Positions 46,179 through 54,849 are shown, counted from the stretch's first letter. The stretch: DNA of 64,000 nucleotides from Bythopirellula goksoeyrii (GCF_008065115.1 NZ_CP042913.1:5033257-5097256), one strand, 5' to 3'. Translations and numbers: made by a program. The notes: generated by a model not told the origin, from the sequence alone.

Positions 46179-49100
46179 CTAAGTGATTTCATGTCCACGA
46201 TATATTTGCGCTAGCAACGCGAGACCAAAAACAAGGAGTATCGAAGAATGTGGCTCCGGCACGCCAAGGAGTGGACTCTGAGGGGAGATTAAAGTCACTT
46301 CGTTTCTCTGCCAAATCAAGAAATCACGGCCATCAGTGTCCCCATCCAAGTCAGCATCTCCGCCAGCGTCGATACCGTAGCTATTTTGCCAGATTCCAAG
46401 ATCGAACTGATCAATTTGGTCATCAAAATTAAAATCACCGGGGGCGCCAGGGAGGTCGACAACTTCTAGTATCACTGCGTCCGGCGTGTAAATTAGTCCA
46501 AGATCGATCAAAGGATGATCCCACGAGATCGAATTGAATTGGCCGATAACGTTGCTCGCGGAAATGAGTGGAAACTGGGCACCTTCGACCAGTGGTTGCG
46601 TCAAGAAGTCCGCAGTTAGCAAGAGTTCCAGGTTTCCATCGAGAGTTACGTTGCCAGTGGCGTCGATTGGTGGCAGATTTGCTGATTCGCCCATGGTTAG
46701 TCTTGCAATAGCAGTCTGCCCGAGGACGAAATCTCCGGTGACCTGAAATTGGTCCGTACCATTTATTATGCCTTGGATGTCGAGATCACCTACGATCTCA
46801 CCCCAACCGGCTATCGAACCGGAAGAATTCACGTGTAGCATCTCGAAATCTAAGATGCCTCCCGTCAGTTGGATTTCGCCAGAATTAGTCCACGGTCCCC
46901 CGGTCACGTACAGCCGACCGTCTTCAGTGACAGTCGTATCTCCCTTGGTATGAAGACTGGCGACCTGAAAGGTCCAACTATCGGTCCAGGAACTGTTTTG
47001 AAAAGTCTCGAAACCAACTAGCACATTCCCGTTCACGACCAAAGCTGTGTTGGGTGCGTCAAGCACCGTGTTGCTGTCATAGCGAGTTGACGAAACTAGA
47101 TTGATGCCAGACGGCAAAGTAACATTAGGATAAACAAAGGTGAATTGATCTCGAATAAAGCGCCCTCCCCCACCACCCAATGTCCCAGTCCCCGTCAAAG
47201 TCGAGCCAGCCAAGAAATGCACAGTGCCGGCGATGAGCCCATGGGCTTCGAGTTGTCCCTCGACAGAAAAATTACCGCTGAGATTGCCTTCGGCTCGACT
47301 GTTTATGAATGTCGATTGAGATGCGTTGACCGAGCCGGTAGCCCACAGGTTATGGGCTGTAGAGTTCGAGATCTGCCCACCAGTGATCTTCACGTCGAGA
47401 AGGGTCACGTCGGAAAGCCTCCCTTGTGAGTGGACGAATAATGGCGAACCGACGTGAGTGCTTTGGATAGTGCCGTTTTGGATTTCTCCAAGCCGAGTTA
47501 CCGCCAAATCAATACTTTGCAAGGAATTCAAATCTAAGACTGCCCCCTCTAGATCGAGGGTACCCCCAACGTGCCCATTGGGATCATCTCCAATCTCAAG
47601 TCGCTCAGGAGTGCCAAAACTCAATGCGAAGAGGTCCGTTAGAGTGGTGTCGTAGGTTATCCTTAGTGTGCCGCCGCTCATGTCGATCGATCCTGGGGAC
47701 ACTCCCTGGGTGTAAAGCTCCAAGAGTCCCGCCGATACGCTAATTCCTCCTAGGTTCGTCCAATCGTCGGTGAGGATAAGTGTCCCACCAGATAATTGCA
47801 CAGGCTTCGCAAGTGTCGACGCTCCTTCGAGAGTTACTCGGCCGTTTGCCAGATCTAGCGGCACATCAAGCGTTGCGCCTTGGAGACGTTGAGAAATATC
47901 CTGGGGCGTCTGCGGCCCCGTGAGCGTACCATTGAAAACATACCCAGGCTGAAACACGTAATTGGAGGGCAAGGAAGAGTAATCGAACACACCTGATTCC
48001 ATATCGAAGCCGGTATAGGTTGACGTTAACAAGACTTGTGCCGTGCCGGTAATAGGCAAGGTACTCAGTTGTGTTGCAGTGATAGCCGGGCCAGTAGAAT
48101 TGAAGTTCAGATAAACTTCTCCCCCGGTGGAAGCAATCGGGAGAATGCTCTCTGGAGATCGCAGATAGATCGTGCCACCAGATTCGAGGTTCAAGGGCTG
48201 ACTGGCTGTCGCTTGCGTCTCTGCATTAAGTATCAAACTTGCGTCAAACCCAACCGTGAAGGACAAGTCGAAATGTGGCGAACCATAAACGGTCATCTCC
48301 CCTCCTGGTTGCAACTCGACCTGGCCCACCGCCCCCTTGAATCCCGCAGAAAAGTAGTCGCCGTTGGTAATGCGAATAAGTCCTTCGTTGCGAAAGTCGC
48401 TAATGTGAAAGTAGCCGCCATCGGTCTCTGCGAGAATCTGCCCTTGATTGACAACGGTACCCGAGTTACTTTCTGTGAAGTAAGCTGGGAGAGAAAGTAC
48501 AACACTCTCGCCCATCGAACGTACTATCACATCGGGTCCAATCAAGAGTTCCTTTCCTGCTTGCTCATGAAATAGAATGCGATATTGAAAGTCACTTGAC
48601 TCAGGGCGACTTGATTTCAGTTGCCATTCACCGGATCCTAGAATGTCGCTGCCAGCATAAATGAACCCACGAGCAAATTCCAATATTCCTTCGTCAAGCC
48701 GCATGCCGTTGACGATGATTATTTGGTTGTAAGACCTTAAACTGGCAGCTAACTCGACATTATTCAAGTACGCTTGGGCGTTTGAACCCGTTTTAATTAC
48801 ACCTTCCGATCCAGCACTTATTCGAGTGTCATAAAGCACACCATCACCATCTATTACAAGTGAGCCATTCTCTACGTGAATACCGTTCGTGGTGGTTAAC
48901 GCTCCACCGTCGATGATATTCAGTACAGCATCAGATGAATCAATCGAAAGTCTATCTATCCAAACATTCTGATCGAGAGTTACATCATACGGATTGCCGA
49001 CAACATTGATCGTGGCATCGTACCGATTACCGAAAGATGGTGTGTCGTTTTCCGGATAGCTTGTGCTGGACCATTGACTAGAATCCGTCCAATTGCCGTC

Positions 49101-49202
49101 TTGAGCGGAGAGCCATGCGGAGTCGATGGCAAGCAGATTTACAGTTTCCCCACCACAGAATGTATAGAGGAACGCGATGATGAGTGTGATATAGGTGCGC
49201 AT
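46179..49202 (-). CDS. Large secreted beta-helix-like protein with dockerin-like repeat and PEP-CTERM tail
   Basis: From the signal peptide (MRTYITLIIAFLYTFCGGET) the 1,007-residue product is mostly short beta-strand repeats (for example GGTLDLEGAVLDLNSLQSI) like autotransporter or pectate-lyase-type beta helices. Near the C-terminus lies a dockerin-like pair, DFNFDDQIDQFDLGIWQN and DADLDGDTDGRDFLIWQR, with calcium-loop Asp spacing. The final ~30 residues are a PEP-CTERM sorting signal: VPEP, a hydrophobic helix (ILLVFGLALLAQIYR) and a short tail. The ATG at 49202 was chosen since it starts the signal peptide; upstream frame sequence lacks such character. It is presumably exported and processed by an exosortase, which is not in the window. 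Confidence 0.8.
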   Translation of the reverse strand: MRTYITLIIAFLYTFCGGETVNLLAIDSAWLSAQDGNWTDSSQWSSTSYPENDTPSFGNRYDATINVVGNPYDVTLDQNVWIDRLSIDSSDAVLNIIDGGALTTTNGIHVENGSLVIDGDGVLYDTRISAGSEGVIKTGSNAQAYLNNVELAASLRSYNQIIIVNGMRLDEGILEFARGFIYAGSDILGSGEWQLKSSRPESSDFQYRILFHEQAGKELLIGPDVIVRSMGESVVLSLPAYFTESNSGTVVNQGQILAETDGGYFHISDFRNEGLIRITNGDYFSAGFKGAVGQVELQPGGEMTVYGSPHFDLSFTVGFDASLILNAETQATASQPLNLESGGTIYLRSPESILPIASTGGEVYLNFNSTGPAITATQLSTLPITGTAQVLLTSTYTGFDMESGVFDYSSLPSNYVFQPGYVFNGTLTGPQTPQDISQRLQGATLDVPLDLANGRVTLEGASTLAKPVQLSGGTLILTDDWTNLGGISVSAGLLELYTQGVSPGSIDMSGGTLRITYDTTLTDLFALSFGTPERLEIGDDPNGHVGGTLDLEGAVLDLNSLQSIDLAVTRLGEIQNGTIQSTHVGSPLFVHSQGRLSDVTLLDVKITGGQISNSTAHNLWATGSVNASQSTFINSRAEGNLSGNFSVEGQLEAHGLIAGTVHFLAGSTLTGTGTLGGGGGRFIRDQFTFVYPNVTLPSGINLVSSTRYDSNTVLDAPNTALVVNGNVLVGFETFQNSSWTDSWTFQVASLHTKGDTTVTEDGRLYVTGGPWTNSGEIQLTGGILDFEMLHVNSSGSIAGWGEIVGDLDIQGIINGTDQFQVTGDFVLGQTAIARLTMGESANLPPIDATGNVTLDGNLELLLTADFLTQPLVEGAQFPLISASNVIGQFNSISWDHPLIDLGLIYTPDAVILEVVDLPGAPGDFNFDDQIDQFDLGIWQNSYGIDAGGDADLDGDTDGRDFLIWQRNEVTLISPQSPLLGVPEPHSSILLVFGLALLAQIYRGHEIT

Positions 49203-49380
49203 GACGAAGTTTACTGGTACAAGACTGATAGTACGAGGTGACCTGAGTATAACTTGGGAACGTTCGTGAGTCGAGAAATAGAGGCAATGCTTGCAGTAGA
49301 TTCGATCTATGTATCTTCGAGAACGCGATTTAGGAACAGACTGGAGTTGATTCGAATCGGTCTCACTTGAAGTAAATTGT

Positions 49381-50190
49381 TCATTCTGAGGGCTCGACAA
49401 CCGCCACAATGCGACATGGTCCTCCCGATCCACCGGCGATCTTCATGGGCAGCGCGATGATTGTGAACCCATGTGTGGGCAGATGATCCAGGTCAGCCAC
49501 GTTTTCCATCGCAGGGACGCTCGCCTCGCAAAGTCGCACATGCGAACCGAATTCACTTGACTGGCCGCGGTCGATGCTGGCAGTGTCGATGCCGACGGCG
49601 CGGATGTTTCGCTTGGTGACAAGCCAATCGGCTGCTACGGGGTCGAGACCGGGGAAATGCAGTTGGGCAACTGCCTCGCGGCCCGTGGCCGACGTGCCGA
49701 GATATTTTTCGCGATTCGGCCAGTATTGGCTGTAGCCGGTTCGCAGTAGCACGATTTTGTCTTTGAGTGACTTACCAGTCTTAGCTTCCCACGCCTGGAG
49801 ATCTTCAACGGAAATCAGATAATCTCGATCCACGGCGCAACGCCCGGAGACGTCGACGCAGACGGCGGGGCCAATCAGCCGCCACAATGGGATCTGGTCA
49901 ACGGTTTCTCGGTCGGCATAGAAATGGATGGGGGCGTCGATGTGCGTGCCCCCATGCTCGGCCGTGGCGAATCGGTTTGACGCGTAGTAGTAACCCTTGT
50001 CTGTCACGCCTGCCGATTCCTTCTCCAGCTTGAAACCTGGTTCGGTTGGCCAATAAATGGTGTCTTCGTCGAAGGAGTGCGTGAGGTCAACGAGATCCTC
50101 CGATGCGGATAATAGCTCTTCAGCGCATGTGCTAGTCTGGGCAGCCAGCATGATTAGCCCGAAGGCGGCTGAGATAGGAAATGCATTCAT
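49381..50190 (-). CDS. Exported cyclase-family (kynurenine formamidase-like) hydrolase
   Basis: The 269-residue product has a signal peptide (MNAFPISAAFGLIMLAAQTS) and the PF04199 metal-site motif HGGTHIDAPIHF near residue 80, preceded by DLTHSFDEDTIYWPTEPGF and followed by IVLLRTGYSQYW and VGIDTASIDRGQ. Members are metal-dependent hydrolases of cyclic amides or formamides. The ATG at 50190 has AGGAG 8 bases ahead; an upstream start at 50280 is less likely. Export to the periplasm is unusual for kynurenine formamidase proper, so the substrate is probably different. Confidence 0.85.
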   Translation of the reverse strand: MNAFPISAAFGLIMLAAQTSTCAEELLSASEDLVDLTHSFDEDTIYWPTEPGFKLEKESAGVTDKGYYYASNRFATAEHGGTHIDAPIHFYADRETVDQIPLWRLIGPAVCVDVSGRCAVDRDYLISVEDLQAWEAKTGKSLKDKIVLLRTGYSQYWPNREKYLGTSATGREAVAQLHFPGLDPVAADWLVTKRNIRAVGIDTASIDRGQSSEFGSHVRLCEASVPAMENVADLDHLPTHGFTIIALPMKIAGGSGGPCRIVAVVEPSE

Positions 50191-50326
50191 GGGGTTTTCT
50201 CCTGCAATCAGGTCTCGGTTTGAAACCGCAGAGAGTAGTTTCGCATGAACCCATGCCGGAATACAATTAGAAAATTCCATTGAGGCGCGTTCGCATGGCT
50301 ATCTCGTCTTGCTAAGACGCAAGCGG

Positions 50327-51067
50327 CTAGGCTGCCCGGTTCAGGGGAGAGTAGCTTTCGCCGAGAGAATTGAATGCGTTGCGGACGACTGCCTCGCGGG
50401 AGGAATCGGCGAGAATCGCCTTCACTTGAGCAATGGCATAGCCCCGACATTGCAAGCGAATCAGGGGGAGTCCGATTGCTGCCAGCAGCAGAGCTCCCCC
50501 GAAGGTGGCCAGGCCGACTTCGTAAGCCTGAACTGCGACAAGTGCGAATCCCGTCAATACGAACACCGTCGTCGCTTCGAGTCCCACCCAAAACCAGGAC
50601 CAGAGGTCGAGCGCTTGATGAATGAGATGCTCGTCAATCTGCGGCGAGCGGCTACTGGCGAACTGATAGAAGGATTGCCGCATGAGATCGTAGCGGTGCT
50701 CCAACCATTGTTCATCGGTGACCGTATCTGTGTCGATCCCGACTCGGCGGCCAAGTTCAGTGAGAATCACCTCAATGTCAAACCGCTCGCGGATCCCCAG
50801 CCAGTGGCCCAGATGGCTGTGAGCGCGAAACACTCGAGCAACCATCCCCACCGCAAGTGCGGGGAGAAGCGATCCACCTGGCACCGGCAGAGATTTTCCT
50901 TCGCTTGTTTCCAAGCCGACGTCCATCTGAGCAAGCAATTCATCCACGGCCGGGACGTTTATTCGCAATAACCAGAACGCGCCCAGTGCAGCGGCCGACG
51001 TAAACCAACAAATGCGATTGAGCATTGATTGGTAGTCCGTGACGGGGGCGAGAGGGTTGAGAGCCAT
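50327..51067 (-). CDS. Membrane protein of unknown function
   Basis: Not recognised. The 246-residue product has hydrophobic segments near residues 18-38 (CWFTSAAALGAFWLLRI), around 65-82, and a pair near 160-210 (LEATTVFVLTGFALVAVQAY, GGALLLAAIGLPLI). The middle is charged and helical. It lies at the edge of the toxin-antitoxin region, and the copy of the S23-type end repeat at 51071-51104 sits just ahead of its start. Confidence 0.55.
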   Translation of the reverse strand: MALNPLAPVTDYQSMLNRICWFTSAAALGAFWLLRINVPAVDELLAQMDVGLETSEGKSLPVPGGSLLPALAVGMVARVFRAHSHLGHWLGIRERFDIEVILTELGRRVGIDTDTVTDEQWLEHRYDLMRQSFYQFASSRSPQIDEHLIHQALDLWSWFWVGLEATTVFVLTGFALVAVQAYEVGLATFGGALLLAAIGLPLIRLQCRGYAIAQVKAILADSSREAVVRNAFNSLGESYSPLNRAA

Positions 51068-51070
51068 GGG

Positions 51071-51104
51071 GTAGAGTTTAGAGGCTGGAGTCTAGAGATC
51101 AGGG
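51071..51104. repeat. Lone copy of the S23-cassette end-type repeat
   Basis: The sequence GTAGAGTTTAGAG then GGAGTCTAGAG resembles the GGGTTTAGAG/AGTCTAG words at the ends of the S23 cassette at 35238-35704. No S23 gene is next to it. It may be a remnant or empty insertion. Confidence 0.4.
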
Positions 51105-51174
51105 ATTTGGCGCAGCGGAGAATGGTATCGAAATGGACGCCCGTGTTGAAGGGCAAGTGGGTGCTGGCAAAATG

Positions 51175-51621
51175 CTACTTGCTTACTACATCGTCGAGCG
51201 GGTAATAGCAAGCGATTCCGCGAAAGCGTTGAAAATCTCGATCCGCGGTGTGGACAGTGGCTTCGTGAGCCTTGGCGATAGCAGCGATCTGGGCGTCTAC
51301 GACCAGATTGCCGCCGGTGGCGCCAGCGGCTGTCAGTATGTCAATCACGTCAGAAACATGGTTTTGACTTTCCCCAAGCAAGCGGACGATCTTTCGATCA
51401 AGCCACGTTTGGATCAGTTCGGCTGACTGAACGAGACTCAGGGGTCTGCTGAAGGCACTTGGTTTCGTGCTTACCCGCAAGAAAGAAAAAACGACAGGAT
51501 GGACCAGACCTACAGATTCATCGCCCGACAGAAGGTTTTCCCACCACTTTTTGGCAGCAATGTGCTTAGGCGACGCAGTGTCATACGCATAAAGTATTAG
51601 GCTAGAGTCAGGTATGATCAA
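51175..51621 (-). CDS. vapC: VapC-type PIN-domain toxin
   Basis: The 148-residue protein has the PIN-domain pattern: the first acidic residue in IIPDSSLILYAYD, a conserved mid-domain NLVVDAQIAAIAKAHEATV and the C-terminal TADRDFQRF. PIN toxins are Mg-dependent RNases that stop translation when freed of antitoxin. Its ATG overlaps the stop of the antitoxin gene as ATGA. Length is normal. Confidence 0.85.
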   Translation of the reverse strand: MIIPDSSLILYAYDTASPKHIAAKKWWENLLSGDESVGLVHPVVFSFLRVSTKPSAFSRPLSLVQSAELIQTWLDRKIVRLLGESQNHVSDVIDILTAAGATGGNLVVDAQIAAIAKAHEATVHTADRDFQRFRGIACYYPLDDVVSK

Positions 51622-51929
51622 GAGTTCGAATCCCTTGCTGAGGACTCTGAATCTTTCAGCCTCTCTTCCAGCTTTCGCGTGACCTCAAGATAACCCTCCA
51701 CTTCCCATTCGGTTTCCAGATCGTGAACGTTGGCGATGTCGATACCTGATCGAACGCCCATGTTCTTCGCCTCCACAACAAATGGCTTTTCGTCCTTTTC
51801 GACTACCACATCGGCCAAACCTCGCCGAATAGCACGGTTGAGCGTCGCCTTGAAACTCTGCCCTGTCTGCTGCATGGCTTGCTTGAGTAGAAGCTCGACA
51901 TCGGGATCGACAGTGACGGTGGTTCTCAT
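51618..51929 (-). CDS. vapB: VapB-like antitoxin
   Basis: The 103-residue protein begins MRTTVTVDPDVELLLKQAMQ, a ribbon-helix-helix DNA-binding start, followed by SFKATLNRAIRRGLADV. The C-terminal half is acidic and would wrap the toxin. Its place directly before the PIN gene with an ATGA overlap fits a VapBC operon that represses its own promoter. Confidence 0.75.
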   Translation of the reverse strand: MRTTVTVDPDVELLLKQAMQQTGQSFKATLNRAIRRGLADVVVEKDEKPFVVEAKNMGVRSGIDIANVHDLETEWEVEGYLEVTRKLEERLKDSESSARDSNS

Positions 51930-52259
51930 ATTGCAATCATAGCATCAGAATAAGTTGCTATCAAGATGCGAAGCATATGGAGGGATGCGGCCGCGCGAGA
52001 TGCGCATATCCAACAAATCTTGCTTGATTCTGCGCATCACGGCGGGAGTTTTGTCGTGGCCAATTTTTGAAAACGGAAAAATAAAATAAAAAACTCGGAG
52101 AGACGAATGTGTTTTACCACTTTTTTTATAGTGTTTTCCTGAAATCGAGGCCGTAGTTTTGTAAACAAAAATCCGGCTCCCCGCTGACAAAATCTCAACT
52201 ACTTTCGGCAACCGGAGGCCAGCAACCAACCGACGGATCTCGAGCCCGGACCATCCACC

Positions 52260-52286
52260 AGCCGTCCCGGGGTCGTCGGGACGGCT
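52260..52286. repeat. Strong hairpin
   Basis: AGCCGTCCCG (52260-52269) pairs perfectly with CGGGACGGCT (52277-52286) around a 7-base loop. No T-run follows on either strand, so it is not an obvious terminator. Confidence 0.5.
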
Positions 52287-52588
52287 GATTCGGCTGACTG
52301 TGTTTCAAGGTTCAGTTGTCAATGAACGGCACAGCACAACCACCCGAAACAACGAGAGCTTGTACCGCGAGACTCATTTTCTCAAATCGGGTGGCCGAAT
52401 TCTACAATTTTTTTTGTGCCATCTATGGAAGCTTCCACGAAGCAACCATTGGAGAGCCGCGAACGTTAGTGACCGGACTGGGTCGAGAATCGAGAGCCAG
52501 AATCGTAGGCCGAGAACAAGCCGTGCGCAGTTCCGGCAATGCTAAGGAAAGCGAGAGCGGAAGGTCAAGAGCCGGAGAGCGGCTGTTT

Positions 52589-52632
52589 AGTCTCTCGCAG
52601 AGACGCAGAGGCGCAGAGGAAAAAGAGGAGGT
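52589..52632. repeat. Dispersed 'gcagaggcgcagagg' repeat
   Basis: A GTCTCT-CGC-AGAGAC palindrome runs into a purine-rich AGAGGCGCAGAGGAAAAAGA stretch. It resembles short dispersed repeats common in several bacterial phyla that create false Arg/Glu-rich reading frames. Confidence 0.4.
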
Positions 52633-52693
52633 TGCAGTGCGTACACTGGTGTGCCTAGCAAAGTAAATTTGATTATTCTTGTTAGTTTCGTTG

Positions 52694-52768
52694 GTAGCTG
52701 AATTCGCGAGAATTCAGCCGTACGCAGAACCTGCCTCGAGCAATCTGAATTCTTGCGAATTCGGCTAC
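52694..52768. repeat. Inverted repeat, GTAGCNGAATTCGC family (family 4)
   Basis: Arms 52694-52717 and 52745-52768 are inverted copies that agree at 22 of 24 bases; each arm contains two GAATTC-like words around CGCGA or TTGCG. Similar words are frequent in Pirellulales genomes. Confidence 0.6.
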
Positions 52769-52792
52769 AAGTGCGATCCGACGATGAGCTGC

Positions 52793-52838
52793 GATGGGGA
52801 CACCTATCCTCAAGCATTGCTGTAAGTCGCTACTCTGG
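52793..52838. repeat. Dispersed repeat, copy 1 (ATGGGGACACC...TGTAAGTCG)
   Basis: This segment shares ATGGGGACAC and TTG/CTGTAAGTCG at the same spacing with 54920-54966. The GGGGACACC word is typical of sites left by REP-associated transposase elements; no transposase gene is present. Confidence 0.4.
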
Positions 52839-52844
52839 CCGGTG

Positions 52845-53336
52845 TCAGTCGGATACATAAGCGGCCTGAACCACATTCTGTGGTTGGGACATGCTATATT
52901 GCGCTCCGTCGTAGGGAGTGAGCTTCGTTTTGATGTCCGCGGGAGAGTGTCGCCAGATTGCGCCGGTAGCAGAGTCGGCAGCGAGTCCCAAGGGCCCGCC
53001 AATGAGTAAATTACCGGCAACCCAAGGGTTCATTTTGGGATTAATCGGCACTCGGGTTGGTTGGAAACCAGGTTTGGCAATCGTAGCTACGTATCGCGGA
53101 GGCTTTCTCAAGATGCCATTGCCCCGTTTCAGGCTAACTTTTGCGGGAGTCATGGCTGTGGCTACCGTTTCACCGTTCTCGTTCTGAATCACGACATTGG
53201 CCTGTGGTGGGTAGCTCTTGATGGCAACATCGTTGTTGCGACCGCTGACAATCGAAGCGCATCCACTTCCAACACCAAGACTAAGAAGCGTAAGGCCCAA
53301 ACAGATCCGCTGTGAAGGATTCATGGTCGCCAACAT
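52845..53336 (-). CDS. Lipoprotein with a PEGA-like region
   Basis: The N-terminus (ICLGLTLLSLGVGSGC) is a lipoprotein signal with Cys near residue 26. The body has a PEGA-like short beta domain: IKSYPPQANVVIQNENGETV and GFQPTRVPINP, after SGRNNDVA. The final ~60 residues (WVAGNLLIGGPLGLAADSAT...) look like the C-terminal segment of DUF-type planctomycete/gamma-proteobacterial small lipoproteins. It would be anchored to a membrane facing the periplasm. A second ATG four codons later is possible. Confidence 0.65.
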   Translation of the reverse strand: MLATMNPSQRICLGLTLLSLGVGSGCASIVSGRNNDVAIKSYPPQANVVIQNENGETVATAMTPAKVSLKRGNGILRKPPRYVATIAKPGFQPTRVPINPKMNPWVAGNLLIGGPLGLAADSATGAIWRHSPADIKTKLTPYDGAQYSMSQPQNVVQAAYVSD

Positions 53337-53478
53337 GTCGAAGAGAATTTAACGAAGAGTTCTGCCACATCGGATCGGTTATACGACGACACGGCGTGAA
53401 GTTTTCACTATCGGCCTGAACAGCCTGAGGGCTTTAACATTGATATGCTAGCGGTTGCCATTTCTTGCTGATTTCGAT

Positions 53479-53790
53479 TTAAGGTTTCACTCTTCGAAGC
53501 CAATATCCAGGCTGCCGGGAAGCATGTGAAACGGCGATGATCACAACTTCATCAGGCTCGATCAAGAAGTGGATGACATGCCTGAAGCGCTCCACGTAAG
53601 TGTAGCGCAGGTCGAGATCAGCAGTGGCAAATCCGCTCTTGGCGAATCGGTGAGGATTTGCTTCGATCTTGGAAAGAGTGTGATCCACAATCCGCCAAAA
53701 TTCATGACCCAAGCCAGGGGACTGCGAATCGAGCCAGAGAGCCGCATCGGCAATCTCTTCGATTGCCGGGGAAATGATTCGGGACTTCAA
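53479..53790 (-). CDS. ParE/RelE-family toxin
   Basis: The 103-residue protein has the ParE/RelE fold pattern: ISPAIEEIADAALWLDSQSP, IVDHTLSKIEANPHRFAKS and ERFRHVIHFLIEPDEVVIIAV. ParE toxins poison DNA gyrase and RelE toxins cut mRNA; which applies is not clear. Its ATG overlaps the antitoxin stop as ATGA. Confidence 0.75.
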   Translation of the reverse strand: MKSRIISPAIEEIADAALWLDSQSPGLGHEFWRIVDHTLSKIEANPHRFAKSGFATADLDLRYTYVERFRHVIHFLIEPDEVVIIAVSHASRQPGYWLRRVKP

Positions 53791-54032
53791 TTGCTTGGGC
53801 CTGCGGAGATTCTTTTCTCAAGGATTTCTCTGGCATCATCGAGACTGACACTTTCCATCTCGCCGTTGCGATACTTCTCAACACGACTACGAAGCTCCTG
53901 GCCATATTCTTCCGATGAGATTTCCTCGCCAGGCAATTCGAGGCTTTGCAGGATCTGGACCGCTAACTCCGCTCGTTGCGTTTGCGTCAGGGACAGAATC
54001 GATTCGATAAGTGGGTTCGCTGAAGTAGCCAT
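53787..54032 (-). CDS. Addiction-module antitoxin (TIGR02574-like)
   Basis: The 81-residue protein (ANPLIESILSLTQTQRAELA, then EEISSEEYGQELRSRVEKYR and VSLDDAREILEKRI) matches the small helical antitoxins that pair with ParE/RelE-type toxins. I start it at ATG 54032; an upstream ATG at 54062 would add ten residues. Its stop overlaps the toxin start. Confidence 0.7.
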   Translation of the reverse strand: MATSANPLIESILSLTQTQRAELAVQILQSLELPGEEISSEEYGQELRSRVEKYRNGEMESVSLDDAREILEKRISAGPSN

Positions 54033-54106
54033 ACTTCGATTATGACTGATGGGACCGTTCACGACAATCTATTTCCACTCGACTCCGCCCGCTGTCCAAT
54101 GACACC

Positions 54107-54128
54107 CCGGACCAAAGTGTTGGTCCGG
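54107..54128. repeat. Perfect hairpin between two toxin-antitoxin operons
   Basis: CCGGACCAA (54107-54115) pairs with TTGGTCCGG (54120-54128) around a 4-base loop. It lies downstream of yoeB and ahead of the next antitoxin, so it may end or attenuate read-through; no T-run follows. Confidence 0.5.
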
Positions 54129-54252
54129 CTAGGGATCTAGTAGGGGAAAAGGACAGATTCGTGTGCTAGAATAGCAACCAAGTTGCGGCTCGCCCACCTC
54201 CAGATTGCTCTGCCGAAATTGGAGTCAGCCGAGTAGTGAAGCAAGCAGAACT

Positions 54253-54525
54253 CTATTCGTAGTGAGCCCACATCCGTAGAATTTTTACTATCTTTTCTTC
54301 CTCTAGGACCTGATACACGAGGCGATGCTGGATGTTTATTCTTCTTGAAATAGCTCCTCTCAGGTCCCCCACAAGTCTTTCGTAGGGAGGTGGGTCTTGA
54401 TAGGGGTTCTTTTTAAGAGTGGCCAAGAGCTTCTGAATCTTTGGTTTTAGGCCAGAAGATGCGGCCTTCTTCGCGTCTTTTTTCGCCTGTTTTGTGTAAA
54501 CAAGCTTCCATTGCGTATCGGTCAC
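54253..54525 (-). CDS. yoeB: YoeB/Txe-family toxin
   Basis: The 90-residue protein has the YoeB pattern: WKLVYTKQAKKDAKKAASSG, PPYERLVGDLRGAISRRINI, QHRLVYQV and the C-terminal ILRMWAHYE with the catalytic-region His and Tyr. YoeB toxins cleave mRNA on the ribosome. It overlaps the antitoxin stop as ATGA. Confidence 0.9.
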   Translation of the reverse strand: MTDTQWKLVYTKQAKKDAKKAASSGLKPKIQKLLATLKKNPYQDPPPYERLVGDLRGAISRRINIQHRLVYQVLEEEKIVKILRMWAHYE

Positions 54526-54764
54526 CAGTCTAATTCCGTTTCCAAATCATCCGCTGGTGTTTGCATTCCCTCAACAATGGATTCACGCATGCCTGGAATT
54601 CCTAAAAGATGAAGCGTCTCTTGAATTGCGCGCCAGTCATCTTCAGAGATAAGCACTGCGTTTTTACGCTTGCCAGTGATTAATACAGGGCTGCTTGTGC
54701 TAGTAACCGAATCGATGAGGTTGTAGAGATCGGCTCGTGCTTTTGTGGCGGGGATGTCTTTCAT
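54522..54764 (-). CDS. yefM: YefM/Phd-family antitoxin
   Basis: The 80-residue protein starts KDIPATKARADLYNLIDSVT, the Phd/YefM DNA-binding region, then PVLITGKRKNAVLISEDDWR and an acidic toxin-binding tail. It precedes yoeB in an ATGA-coupled operon and should repress it. Confidence 0.9.
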   Translation of the reverse strand: MKDIPATKARADLYNLIDSVTSTSSPVLITGKRKNAVLISEDDWRAIQETLHLLGIPGMRESIVEGMQTPADDLETELDW

Positions 54765-54849
54765 ACCTAAAGCGTACGCTATTACGTACGCCTAGTCAAA
54801 TCGATTCAATTATTGCGGCTCATAAGAAGTTTGTACGCCAGAGGCCAGT

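Larger units (their letters stand above)
51930..52844. other. Gene-poor, repeat-rich stretch
   Basis: No supported gene. It holds an AT-rich tract (about 52060-52160), a 10-bp-stem hairpin (52260-52286), a 'gcagaggcgcagagg' repeat (52589-52632), an inverted repeat of the AATTCGC family (52694-52768) and a 'ggggacacc' repeat (52793-52838). Such a collection suggests past insertions beside the toxin-antitoxin genes. Confidence 0.5.

Noticed and set aside
48036-48575. Plus-strand 179-residue frame inside the PEP-CTERM gene
   Set aside because: Antisense to a well-supported long gene; no domain.
51945-52229. 94-residue frame in the AT-rich stretch downstream of the VapBC promoter
   Set aside because: Low complexity, no family features and no ribosome site.
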